A stretch of DNA of 12,480 nt from Paenibacillus sp. (GTDB lineage Bacteria > Bacillota > Bacilli > Paenibacillales > Paenibacillaceae): the NCBI GenBank assembly GCA_029256665.1, contig JAQSXN010000037.1:1-12480 (forward strand). Reading direction: 5' to 3'. This document shows positions 6,912-12,480 of this stretch, one piece after another. Each line of letters opens with the position of its first letter. Within the stretch, counting starts at the first letter, position 1. The notes below the pieces were generated by a model, which was not told the DNA's origin, searched no databases, and saw only the letters and a list, made by a program, of their open reading frames with translations. The translations under genes were made by a program, and so were the position numbers.

Positions 6912-7007
6912 GGCTGGACCTCGCAGAGGGCGCCGAGGCCGTGGACCGACTGAAGCGGCCGCAGGGCAAGGATCGCGAACAAATGGACCATTGGAGGAAT
7001 AAAAGCC

Positions 7008-7820
7008 ATGTTAAGATCGATGTATTCCGGCGTGTCCGGCATGAGAGGGTTTCAAACGAAGCTAGACGTCATCGGCAATAACATTGCGAACGTGAACACG
7101 GTCGGCTTTAAGGCAGGCCGCGTCATGTTCCAAGACATACTGAGCCAGACGGTATCCGGCGTTACGGCGCCGGAGGACGGCGAGCGCGGCGGCGTTAACG
7201 CCAAGCAGATCGGGCTCGGCGTAGCCATCGGAGCGATCGATACGGTTCATACCGCAGGCAGCGCCATGACGACGAATCAGGCTTCCGATCTTCGTATCGA
7301 CGGCGACGGATTTTTTGTAGTCGCGGCGGGCGAAGACGCCGAAATGCTTCTAACGCGCGCGGGTAATTTCACGCTTGACTCCGCAAGACAATTGGTCACT
7401 TCCGACGGGATGTTCGTGCTTGGCGCCGACGGCGCGCCGATCGTGTTGGATGAGGAAGTAACGGCATTCTCGATCAGCCAGGACGGTATGGTTATCGGGG
7501 TGACGGTAGACGGACAAGTGGAAGTCGCGCAGCTTGGCATCGCGAAAGTCGTTAATCCGGGCGGACTAGAGAAGATGGGCGGCAACCTGTACCGGATGAC
7601 GGTCAACGCGAATCCGGACGGCGAGTTCGAGCTGTTGACGGCCAATGATGCCGAATTCGGAACGGGCGCTATCATCTCCGGTCAGCTTGAGATGTCCAAC
7701 GTCGACTTGACGGCCGAATTCACGGAGATGATCGTGGCGCAGCGGGGCTTCCAAGCGAACTCCCGTATAATTACGACTTCCGACGAGATTCTTCAAGAAG
7801 TCGTTAACCTGAAACGTTAA
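7008..7820 (+). CDS. flgE: Flagellar hook protein FlgE (often annotated FlgG)
   Basis: This is the hook subunit that forms the flexible joint outside the cell, assembled under the FlgD cap and exported through the gate. The 270 residues are close to the short B. subtilis hook protein (264). The N-terminal D0 helix MLRSMYSGVSGMRGFQTKLD and IGNNIANVNTVGFK are the rod/hook family signature. DLRIDGDGFFVV and LTRAGNF follow, and the C-terminal D0 helix reads LEMSNVDLTAEFTEMIVAQR through TTSDEILQEVVNLKR. Databases often call it FlgG because rod and short hook proteins look alike; the place next to flgD and fliK and the match to the B. subtilis hook gene favour FlgE, while rod genes (flhO/flhP type) usually lie elsewhere. 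GGAGGA at 6993-6998 is 9 nt before ATG 7008. The 96-nt leader is the longest gap in the window and GC-rich. Confidence 0.93.
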   Translation: MLRSMYSGVSGMRGFQTKLDVIGNNIANVNTVGFKAGRVMFQDILSQTVSGVTAPEDGERGGVNAKQIGLGVAIGAIDTVHTAGSAMTTNQASDLRIDGDGFFVVAAGEDAEMLLTRAGNFTLDSARQLVTSDGMFVLGADGAPIVLDEEVTAFSISQDGMVIGVTVDGQVEVAQLGIAKVVNPGGLEKMGGNLYRMTVNANPDGEFELLTANDAEFGTGAIISGQLEMSNVDLTAEFTEMIVAQRGFQANSRIITTSDEILQEVVNLKR

Positions 7821-7845
7821 TCCATAGTCTGAAATAGGATCTTAC

Positions 7846-7870
7846 GGGAGGCTGAAGCTTTCGGCCTCCC
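7846..7870 (+). other. Strong intercistronic hairpin between flgE and swrD
   Basis: GGGAGGC (7846-7852) and GCCTCCC (7864-7870) pair perfectly; a T-G wobble and three more pairs extend the stem to 11 pairs (7846-7856 with 7860-7870) around a GCT loop. There is no T-run after it on either strand, so it is not a standard rho-independent terminator. It could stabilise or mark a processing point in the mRNA, or free the swrD ribosome site (see the SD feature just downstream). The structure is plain in the sequence; its function is inferred. Confidence 0.7.
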
Positions 7871-7886
7871 CTACATAGCAAGGGGG
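7868..7886 (+). promoter_or_regulatory. swrD ribosome site with a competing anti-SD stretch
   Basis: The swrD Shine-Dalgarno AAGGGGG (7880-7886) is 6 nt before ATG 7893. CCCCT at 7868-7872 can pair with AGGGG at 7881-7885 (one further T-G pair possible), with an 8-base loop. Three of those C bases are also part of the stem at 7846-7870, so the two structures exclude each other. Regulation is a hypothesis. Confidence 0.4.
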
Positions 7887-7892
7887 CAGCTA

Positions 7893-8120
7893 ATGATCAC
7901 CGTAACGCGTTTGAATGGAACCAAAGTTATTATTAATGCGCTTCTCATTGAATTGATTGAAGAGGCTGCCGATACCGTGATCACTCTCACGACAGGGAAG
8001 AAATTGGTGGTAAAGGAGAAGTCCTCCGAGCTGCTGCGTTTGAATCAGCAGTTTCTTCAAACAATAGGCCTCGTCGCAGCGGCCCAAAAGAGTGAACGAA
8101 CGGAGGGTCCTACGCCATGA
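7893..8120 (+). CDS. swrD: SwrD/FlbD-family swarming motility protein
   Basis: SwrD (YlzI; FlbD-family) is a small protein needed for swarming in B. subtilis, where it raises flagellar motor power; how it does so is unclear. The 75 residues start MITVTRLNGTKVIINALLIE, the family's conserved opening (V-T-R-L-N-G with N-x-x-x-I-E). IEEAADTVITLTTGKKLVVK and a helical, charged tail follow. There is no membrane segment. AAGGGGG lies 6 nt upstream of ATG 7893. The stop overlaps the fliL start by 4 nt (ATGA), so the two are likely translated together, matching a shared link to the stator. The 72-nt gap before it holds a strong hairpin. The short length limits the evidence, but the motif and the flgE-swrD-fliL order are standard. 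Confidence 0.93.
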   Translation: MITVTRLNGTKVIINALLIELIEEAADTVITLTTGKKLVVKEKSSELLRLNQQFLQTIGLVAAAQKSERTEGPTP

Positions 8121-8581
8121 AAAAAATGTTGCCTTGGTTAATAACGATTTTGTTATCCATCACGCTTATCGCCATCGTATCGATCATATTGTTCCGATCG
8201 CTGTTCAACGATACGGCTGAAACGGCCGCCGACAAGGAACCGGTCGAAATCGAGGTGCTCTCGGCAGATGAGCGAGTCGAGGTGACGGCCGAACTCAATG
8301 ATTTCCGCCGCAATTTGAAGGATCAAGACAAAGTGGTCATTATCAGCTTTGCGTTCCAGCTCGACGCGAAAAAGACGAAAGCGGATTTCGACAAATTGCT
8401 TGAAATCGAGATTAAACCTATGATTAGCCGCACGCTGGCGGATACGACGGCCGAGGAGCTGGGCGGTTCCCAGGGCGAAGACGCTCTTGAGAGCAAGCTG
8501 CTTAACCTTATCAATCCCTCCTTGCCGAAGGGCAAGCTTATCAAAGTCGAAATTACGGATTTCATTATTACCGAACTTTAA
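8117..8581 (+). CDS. fliL: Flagellar basal body-associated protein FliL
   Basis: FliL is a single-pass membrane protein that surrounds the stator (MotA/MotB) and helps keep it active, especially under high load and in swarming. The 154 residues have a short charged start, one membrane helix at ~7-28 (WLITILLSITLIAIVSIILF), a Glu/Asp-rich linker (~34-55), and an outer domain (~56-154) with VVIISFAFQLDAKKTKADFD, a long helix ending MISRTLADTTAEEL, and the final strand KLIKVEITDFIITEL typical of the family. The length fits FliL (~140-160). GGAGGG at 8102-8107 is 9 nt before ATG 8117, which overlaps the swrD stop by 4 nt. Confidence 0.96.
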   Translation: MKKMLPWLITILLSITLIAIVSIILFRSLFNDTAETAADKEPVEIEVLSADERVEVTAELNDFRRNLKDQDKVVIISFAFQLDAKKTKADFDKLLEIEIKPMISRTLADTTAEELGGSQGEDALESKLLNLINPSLPKGKLIKVEITDFIITEL

Positions 8582-8603
8582 CATCTTAAGGCGATAATCC
8601 TCG

Positions 8604-8613
8604 AAGGGGGTGA
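8604..8613 (+). promoter_or_regulatory. Shine-Dalgarno site of fliM, deciding its TTG start
   Basis: AAGGGGGTGA contains the in-frame GTG at 8610, which therefore cannot be the start. TTG 8619, 5 nt after the site, gives Met-Val-Asp-Val-Leu-Ser-Gln-Asn, close to the start of B. subtilis FliM. Confidence 0.8.
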
Positions 8614-8618
8614 GAGAA

Positions 8619-9620
8619 TTGGTTGATGTACTATCGCAGAACGAGATTGACGCCCTATTAGCAGCGTTGTCTTCCGGCGAGATGGACGCGGATGATTTGA
8701 AGAAGGAAGAAGTTACGCGCAAAGTCAGCGTATACGACTTCAAACGCGCCGTCCGTTTCTCGAAGGACCATATCCGAAGCTTGACTCGTATTCACGAAAA
8801 CTTCGCGCGATATTTGACAACCTATTTCTCGGCGCAGCTTCGTACCTTTGTGCAAATAAACGTCGTGGACGTCGAACAGCTTCCTTACGACGAATTTATT
8901 CGCTCCATTCCGAAAATGACGATTCTTAACGTTTTCGAAGCCGAACCGCTGGAAGGACGCATGGTGCTTGAGGTGCATCCCAACGTCGCGTACGCGATGC
9001 TCGACCGGATGCTGGGAGGACAAGGCACCGCGCCGTCCAAGATCAACAATTTGACCGAGATCGAAACGATCGTCATGGAGCGTATCTTCGCGAGAACGTT
9101 CGAGAGTCTTCAAGAAGCCTGGAAGACGATCATTGACATATCTCCAAGACTTGAAGCGTTGGAGACTAATCCGCAGTTCATGCAGATCGTTTCTCCGAAC
9201 GAAACGATCGCTTTGATTTCTTTCAGCACCAAGATCGGCGATACGACGGGCATGATCAATCTTTGTATCCCCCATGTCGTCATCGAGCCGATCATGTCTC
9301 GGCTGTCGGTCCATCATTGGTTCGTTTCCCAGAAGAAAGAACGGATCCCCGAAGAAGTGGAAATTCTGGAGCAGCGGGTCAACAAAGCGAAGCTTCCAAT
9401 CGTTGCCGAGCTGGGGGAAACGTCCATTACGATACAAGAGTTTCTATCGCTTGGCATCGGAGACGTGCTTACACTGAACAAATCGGTGGATGAAGGCCTT
9501 CGCGTCAAGGTAGGCGACAAATTGAAGTTTATCGGAAGTCCCGGTTCGGTAAAAGACCGTATCGCCGTACAGGTAGACGAGATAGTAAGCGAAGGAGCGG
9601 AGGAAGATTATGATGAGTAA
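8619..9620 (+). CDS. fliM: Flagellar motor switch protein FliM
   Basis: FliM is the C-ring protein that receives CheY-P and passes the switch signal to FliG. The product is 333 residues from TTG 8619 (B. subtilis 332). The N-terminal CheY-P-binding peptide LSQNEIDALL is at ~5-14. The middle CheC-like domain (~45-230) holds the GGQG loop (residues 133-136), which in other bacteria contacts the EHPQ motif of FliG. The C-terminal SpoA/FliN-like domain is at ~250-325, with LPIVAELGETSITIQEFLSL and GDVLTLNK, ending in an acidic tail. The stop overlaps fliY by 11 nt. All expected regions are present. The partner motif in FliG of this window is altered (ENSQ), although GGQG here is intact. Confidence 0.98.
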   Translation: MVDVLSQNEIDALLAALSSGEMDADDLKKEEVTRKVSVYDFKRAVRFSKDHIRSLTRIHENFARYLTTYFSAQLRTFVQINVVDVEQLPYDEFIRSIPKMTILNVFEAEPLEGRMVLEVHPNVAYAMLDRMLGGQGTAPSKINNLTEIETIVMERIFARTFESLQEAWKTIIDISPRLEALETNPQFMQIVSPNETIALISFSTKIGDTTGMINLCIPHVVIEPIMSRLSVHHWFVSQKKERIPEEVEILEQRVNKAKLPIVAELGETSITIQEFLSLGIGDVLTLNKSVDEGLRVKVGDKLKFIGSPGSVKDRIAVQVDEIVSEGAEEDYDE

Positions 9621-10851
9621 GGATTATTTATCACAAGAGGAAATCGATGCGTTGCTTCGTCAATCCTCCAATGAACCGAATGATCTGCAGGAACCTGCAA
9701 ACGAAGTTCAATTGTCGGACTTTCTGTCCTCTATCGAACAAGACGCGCTAGGAGAAATAGGAAATATCACGTTCGGTAGCGCGGCAACCGCATTATCGAC
9801 GTTGCTGGGCAAGAAGGTGGACATCACGACTCCACAGGTTACGTTGGTGAGACGAGAGGATCTCGGCGACATTTTCCCCAAACCGCATGTCGCGGTAAGC
9901 GTGCAGTACGTCGATGGGTTTGAGGGGATTAATTCGTTGGTCATCCGAACGAAGGACGCTCAAGTTATCGCGGATTTAATGTTGGGCGGAGAAGGCGATG
10001 TGGAAGCCGGAGAGTTGAATGAGATTCACATAAGCGCAGTGCAAGAAGCGATGAATCAGATGATGGGATCGTCGGCGACGTCGATGTCCACCATTTTCAA
10101 TCGTTTTGTCAATATCTCGCCGCCGGGGATCGATATTCTCGATGTCAATAAAGGCGACGGAATGAGCCACTTGCCGCCAGTCGACGTCTTCATCAAGATT
10201 TCGTTCCATCTGACCATCGGCGAACTGATCGATTCGACGATCATGCAGCTATTGCCTGTATCGTTCGCGAAACAAATGGTGTCCACGCTCATGGGCGGCA
10301 CGGACCTATCCGAAGAGCCGGCGCCGGCTCCTGCGATAACCGCGGCTGCCGAACAGCAGACCGCCATGCAGCAAACGGCTGCCGCGTCGACGATGGCTCC
10401 GCCGGCATTCTCCCAACAGGCCGAAATGCCTATGCACGCCGCGGGCGGATACGGGATTCCGGACCCGGTATTCGATATTCCGGCCGGGTATCAGGGTCAT
10501 CCGATGCATGCCAATGGGCTTAATCGCAACGTGAACGTGCAACCTGTCCAATTCGCGAATTTTAGCAATGGGCCTTACGTCCCGCAAGATGCCACGAATC
10601 TTAATTTATTGCTCGACATACCGTTGAAAGTCACTGTAGAATTAGGTAGAACCCAAAAGCAAATCAAAGATATTCTCGAGCTGTCCCAGGGCTCCATCAT
10701 CGAACTGGACAAGCTAGCAGGCGAGCCGGTCGATATTCTTGTCAATAACAAATTGATCGCCAAAGGCGAGGTAGTTGTCATCGACGAGAACTTCGGCGTC
10801 CGCGTTACGGATATCGTCAGCCAATGGGACCGCATTCAAAAATTACAATAA
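9610..10851 (+). CDS. fliY: Flagellar motor switch phosphatase FliY (CheC-FliN fusion)
   Basis: FliY sits in the C-ring and removes phosphate from CheY-P, and its FliN-like end builds the ring. An N-terminal LSQEEIDALL (7-16) copies the CheY-P-binding peptide of FliM. Two complete CheC-type active sites fit [D/S]xxxExxN-x22-P: Asp45/Glu49/Asn52/Pro75 and Ser142/Glu146/Asn149/Pro172. A Pro/Ala/Gln/Met-rich linker (~235-328) contains two Pro-Met-His-Ala copies (274-277, 298-301). The SpoA/FliN domain starts at ~331 (LDIPLKVTVELG) and ends near 408. The 413 residues exceed B. subtilis FliY (378), mostly in the linker. ATG 9610 and ATG 9613 are both possible; GGAGG (9599-9603) is 6 or 9 nt away. 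The gene overlaps fliM by 11 nt and precedes cheY by 20 nt, fitting its role. Confidence 0.97.
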   Translation: MMSKDYLSQEEIDALLRQSSNEPNDLQEPANEVQLSDFLSSIEQDALGEIGNITFGSAATALSTLLGKKVDITTPQVTLVRREDLGDIFPKPHVAVSVQYVDGFEGINSLVIRTKDAQVIADLMLGGEGDVEAGELNEIHISAVQEAMNQMMGSSATSMSTIFNRFVNISPPGIDILDVNKGDGMSHLPPVDVFIKISFHLTIGELIDSTIMQLLPVSFAKQMVSTLMGGTDLSEEPAPAPAITAAAEQQTAMQQTAAASTMAPPAFSQQAEMPMHAAGGYGIPDPVFDIPAGYQGHPMHANGLNRNVNVQPVQFANFSNGPYVPQDATNLNLLLDIPLKVTVELGRTQKQIKDILELSQGSIIELDKLAGEPVDILVNNKLIAKGEVVVIDENFGVRVTDIVSQWDRIQKLQ

Positions 10852-10857
10852 CATCCT

Positions 10858-10865
10858 AGGAGGAA
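10858..10865 (+). promoter_or_regulatory. Shine-Dalgarno site of cheY, deciding its start
   Basis: AGGAGGAA ends directly before ATG 10866, leaving no room for initiation there; ATG 10872 is 8 nt from GGAGG and gives the usual Met-Ala-Asn-Arg-Ile-Leu start. Confidence 0.85.
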
Positions 10866-10871
10866 ATGAAC

Positions 10872-11234
10872 ATGGCAAACCGAATTCTGATCGTTGACGA
10901 CGCGGCTTTCATGCGCATGATGATTCGCGATATTTTGTCCAAAAACGGCTATGAAGTAGTAGGAGAGGCGCAGGACGGCGCGCAAGCGGTTGAGAAATTC
11001 AAGGAGCTTAAACCGGACCTCATTACAATGGACATTACGATGCCCGAGATGGATGGGATCTCGGCGCTTAAAGAGATCAAAAAGATGGACGGAAACGCCA
11101 AAGTCATTATGTGCTCCGCCATGGGTCAACAGGCGATGGTCATCGATGCGATTCAAGCCGGCGCCAAGGACTTTATCGTAAAGCCATTCCAAGCGGATCG
11201 CGTAATCGAAGCGATTAAGAAAACGTTAGGCTAA
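10872..11234 (+). CDS. cheY: Chemotaxis response regulator CheY
   Basis: CheY is the single-domain response regulator phosphorylated by CheA; CheY-P binds FliM and FliY and sets rotation direction (in B. subtilis it promotes counter-clockwise running). The product is 120 residues from ATG 10872, the same length as B. subtilis CheY and nearly identical in its motifs. The acidic pair Asp9-Asp10 is in LIVDDAAFMRMM, the phosphorylated Asp54 in TMDITMPEMDG, the switch Ser82 in IMCSAMGQQ, and Lys104 in FIVKPFQADRV. All catalytic residues are present, so it should be active. The earlier ATG 10866 sits against the ribosome site and is not used. It lies straight after the fliY phosphatase gene, so signal and signal-terminator are made from the same message. 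Confidence 0.98.
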   Translation: MANRILIVDDAAFMRMMIRDILSKNGYEVVGEAQDGAQAVEKFKELKPDLITMDITMPEMDGISALKEIKKMDGNAKVIMCSAMGQQAMVIDAIQAGAKDFIVKPFQADRVIEAIKKTLG

Positions 11235-11249
11235 GGCAGCGGCCGTGCT

Positions 11250-11891
11250 ATGAAATTACAATTACGTTCCGCCTTGTTGGCCGCGGCAGGCCTGTCGGCA
11301 TTGCCGGTGGCCGCCGCAGCCAAGCTCGGAGATAGCGGTACTTTCGGCGAATCGCCTGGCGCTATACCCGGATCGGAGCCAGGCGATCTGCTTGGCGGCA
11401 TGGTATGGGTGATCGTGTCGCTTGTCATCGTTATCACGTTGATCGTGCTGGTTATTAAGTGGTTGTCCAATCGGAGCAGGGCTTGGGGCGCTAATCGGTC
11501 GATGCGCTCTCTTGGCGGGATCGCGTTAGGGCAGAACAACTCCGTGCAGGTCGTGGAGATCGCGGGCCGAATCTACGTAGTAGGCGTGGGAGATACGATT
11601 TCGTTACTCGACAAGTTCGAGGATCCGGAGCAAGTTGCCGCCGTCATTGCAGCGCTGGAGAAACAAGCCGATGGCGCGTGGACGCCTAAAGATATTTCCG
11701 CTTTGATCGGCCGCTGGCGCACGGGCCGGAGCGCGGATAAACAACCAACGGACGAACGTTGGAACGAATCCGCATCCTTCCAGCAATTGCTGCAGAACAA
11801 ACTAAGCCAGCAAGCGGATCGCAAGGAGCAGATCGAAACGCTGTTCAACAAACAAAATACGAATGAACGGTTGATGGATGATGAGAAATAA
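11250..11891 (+). CDS. fliO: Flagellar biosynthetic protein FliO (FliZ of Bacillus)
   Basis: FliO is a membrane protein that helps assemble and stabilise the FliP ring of the export gate; in Bacillus it was named FliZ. The 213 residues show an N-terminal signal-like segment (MKLQLRSALLAAAGLSALPV, likely cleaved after an Ala run near 24), a short outer stretch, one membrane helix at ~50-72 (MVWVIVSLVIVITLIVLVIK), and the FliO domain at ~82-140 (SMRSLGGIALGQNNSVQVVE, YVVGVGDTISLL). A charged cytoplasmic tail rich in Gln, Glu and Lys follows. The length is close to B. subtilis FliZ (219). The ribosome site is weak: only AAGG at 11233-11236, 13 nt before ATG 11250, overlapping the cheY stop, so coupling to cheY is likely. 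The family is poorly conserved; position before fliP supports it. Confidence 0.93.
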   Translation: MKLQLRSALLAAAGLSALPVAAAAKLGDSGTFGESPGAIPGSEPGDLLGGMVWVIVSLVIVITLIVLVIKWLSNRSRAWGANRSMRSLGGIALGQNNSVQVVEIAGRIYVVGVGDTISLLDKFEDPEQVAAVIAALEKQADGAWTPKDISALIGRWRTGRSADKQPTDERWNESASFQQLLQNKLSQQADRKEQIETLFNKQNTNERLMDDEK

Positions 11892-12480
11892 AAGATGGAT
11901 GTCCTTCTTCGCCGTTCTGCTGCTATCTTTGCTGCTTCAAAGCCATACCTTCGCGGAACCGTTGCCCGATATTTCCATTAATATCGGCAACAACGGGGAA
12001 GAAGGGGGACAGCCCGGCACCAGCGCGCTTTCGCTGCTGTTGCTCGTTACGGTATTAAGCATCGCGCCCGCGATTATGGTCTTGATGACGAGCTTCACCA
12101 GGATCGTCATCGTGCTCGGATTCGTCCGCACATCGCTAGGCACGCAGATGATGCCGCCTAACCAAGTATTGATCGGCTTAGCCATGTTTCTCACGTTTTT
12201 CATCATGGCGCCTACATTCGGTCAAGTGAACGAGGTTGCGCTTCAGCCCTACTTAAAAGGCGAGATTTCGCAAACGCAAGCGTTCGAGGAAGCAGCAGTC
12301 CCGATGAAGAAGTTTATGTTCGCCCACACAAGGGAAAAAGATTTGCTGCTGTTCATGAATTACACCCAAACGGAAAAGCCCGCTTCTTATGAAGATATCC
12401 CGCTAACGGTGCTGATTCCGGCATACGTGATCAGCGAGCTTAAAACCGCCTTTCAGATGGGCTTCATGATCTTTATCCCG
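11878..12480 (+). CDS. fliP: Flagellar export-gate protein FliP (3' end cut by window)
   Basis: FliP forms the five-subunit core ring of the export gate with FliQ and FliR. The frame is open from ATG 11878 to the last base (about 201 codons); compared with 221 in B. subtilis and 245 in E. coli, the last part, including a membrane segment, is missing. Visible features are an N-terminal signal peptide (KRWMSFFAVLLLSLLLQSHT, likely cut near Thr-Phe-Ala), a Gly/Asn-rich spacer, a first membrane pair with SIAPAIMVLMTSFTRIVIVL and GFVRTSLGTQMMPPNQVLIG (including the Met-Met-Pro-Pro of the methionine gate), the periplasmic part to about ENYT/PASYEDIPL, and the start of the third segment (LIPAYVISELKTAFQMG). 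ATG 11878 and 11881 are both possible. No clear ribosome site is seen; the 14-nt overlap with fliO suggests coupling. Confidence 0.97.
   Translation, partial: MMRNKRWMSFFAVLLLSLLLQSHTFAEPLPDISINIGNNGEEGGQPGTSALSLLLLVTVLSIAPAIMVLMTSFTRIVIVLGFVRTSLGTQMMPPNQVLIGLAMFLTFFIMAPTFGQVNEVALQPYLKGEISQTQAFEEAAVPMKKFMFAHTREKDLLLFMNYTQTEKPASYEDIPLTVLIPAYVISELKTAFQMGFMIFIP

Noticed and set aside
6912..7007. GC-rich gap before flgE, with a frame open from GTG 6941 into flgE (about 46 codons)
   Set aside because: No usable ribosome site, no recognised motif, and it runs over the start of flgE in another frame. A 5-base repeat (GGCCG/CGGCC) there is too weak to call a structure.
7846..7870. Rho-independent terminator after flgE
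   Set aside because: The stem is strong but no T-run follows on either strand, and the operon clearly continues.
7949..7975. TGAA-N15-GCCGATAC inside swrD as a sigma-D promoter
   Set aside because: Mismatches in both elements and a coding context; too weak to list.
8658..9437. Long minus-strand open frame opposite fliM (259 codons)
   Set aside because: Shadow of a strongly conserved plus-strand gene; no recognisable protein, and the composition reflects reverse-complemented fliM codons.
1..12480. A wholly new system, defence island or mobile element in the window
   Set aside because: Every gene fits the known Bacillales fla/che order on one strand, with no transposase, integrase, repeats or abrupt change in codon use that I could see.

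Overview
The window is a 12.5 kb piece of a flagellar/chemotaxis (fla/che) operon from a Gram-positive bacterium of the Bacillales, most likely a Paenibacillaceae member (Paenibacillus or Cohnella type). The grounds are three. The gene order is the Bacillus one: fliG-fliH-fliI-fliJ-ylxF/motE-fliK-flgD-(TIGR02530)-flgE-swrD-fliL-fliM-fliY-cheY-fliO(fliZ)-fliP. It carries fliY, which combines a CheC-type phosphatase with FliN, and the short B. subtilis-type hook protein and FlgD. Strong AAGGAGGTGA-type Shine-Dalgarno sites and TTG/GTG starts sit in DNA of moderate GC content. The genus is an inference from remembered family sequences; no search was run.

All 16 genes lie on the + strand, and no gene-free stretch exceeds 300 bases. 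The longest gap is 96 nt. Several genes overlap or nearly touch (fliG/fliH/fliI, flgD/TIGR02530, swrD/fliL, fliM/fliY, fliO/fliP). I see no rho-independent terminator, tRNA, rRNA, mobile element or CRISPR. Both ends are cut: fliG lacks its N-terminus and fliP its C-terminus.

Layout: 2-949 rotor (fliG). 942-3551 soluble part of the type III export apparatus (fliH, fliI, fliJ). 3622-4533 membrane-anchored MotE/YlxF-like protein. 4606-7820 hook building (fliK ruler, flgD scaffold, a conserved uncharacterised protein, flgE hook). 7893-8581 motor power and stator-associated proteins (swrD, fliL). 8619-11234 switch complex and its signal (fliM, fliY, cheY). 11250-12480 export-gate membrane proteins (fliO, fliP). 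Together they make the C-ring, power and gate secretion of hook subunits, set hook length, and couple the chemotaxis signal CheY-P to rotation direction.

This is in the main a canonical operon, and I did not find a clearly new system. The points most worth a second look are: loss of the EHPQ motif in FliG (ENSQ here) while FliM keeps GGxG; two mutually exclusive RNA structures between flgE and swrD, one of which would cover the swrD ribosome site; a duplicated C-terminal domain in the MotE-like protein; the uncharacterised TIGR02530-type protein; and a Glu tail of FlgD whose codons form the next gene's ribosome site.
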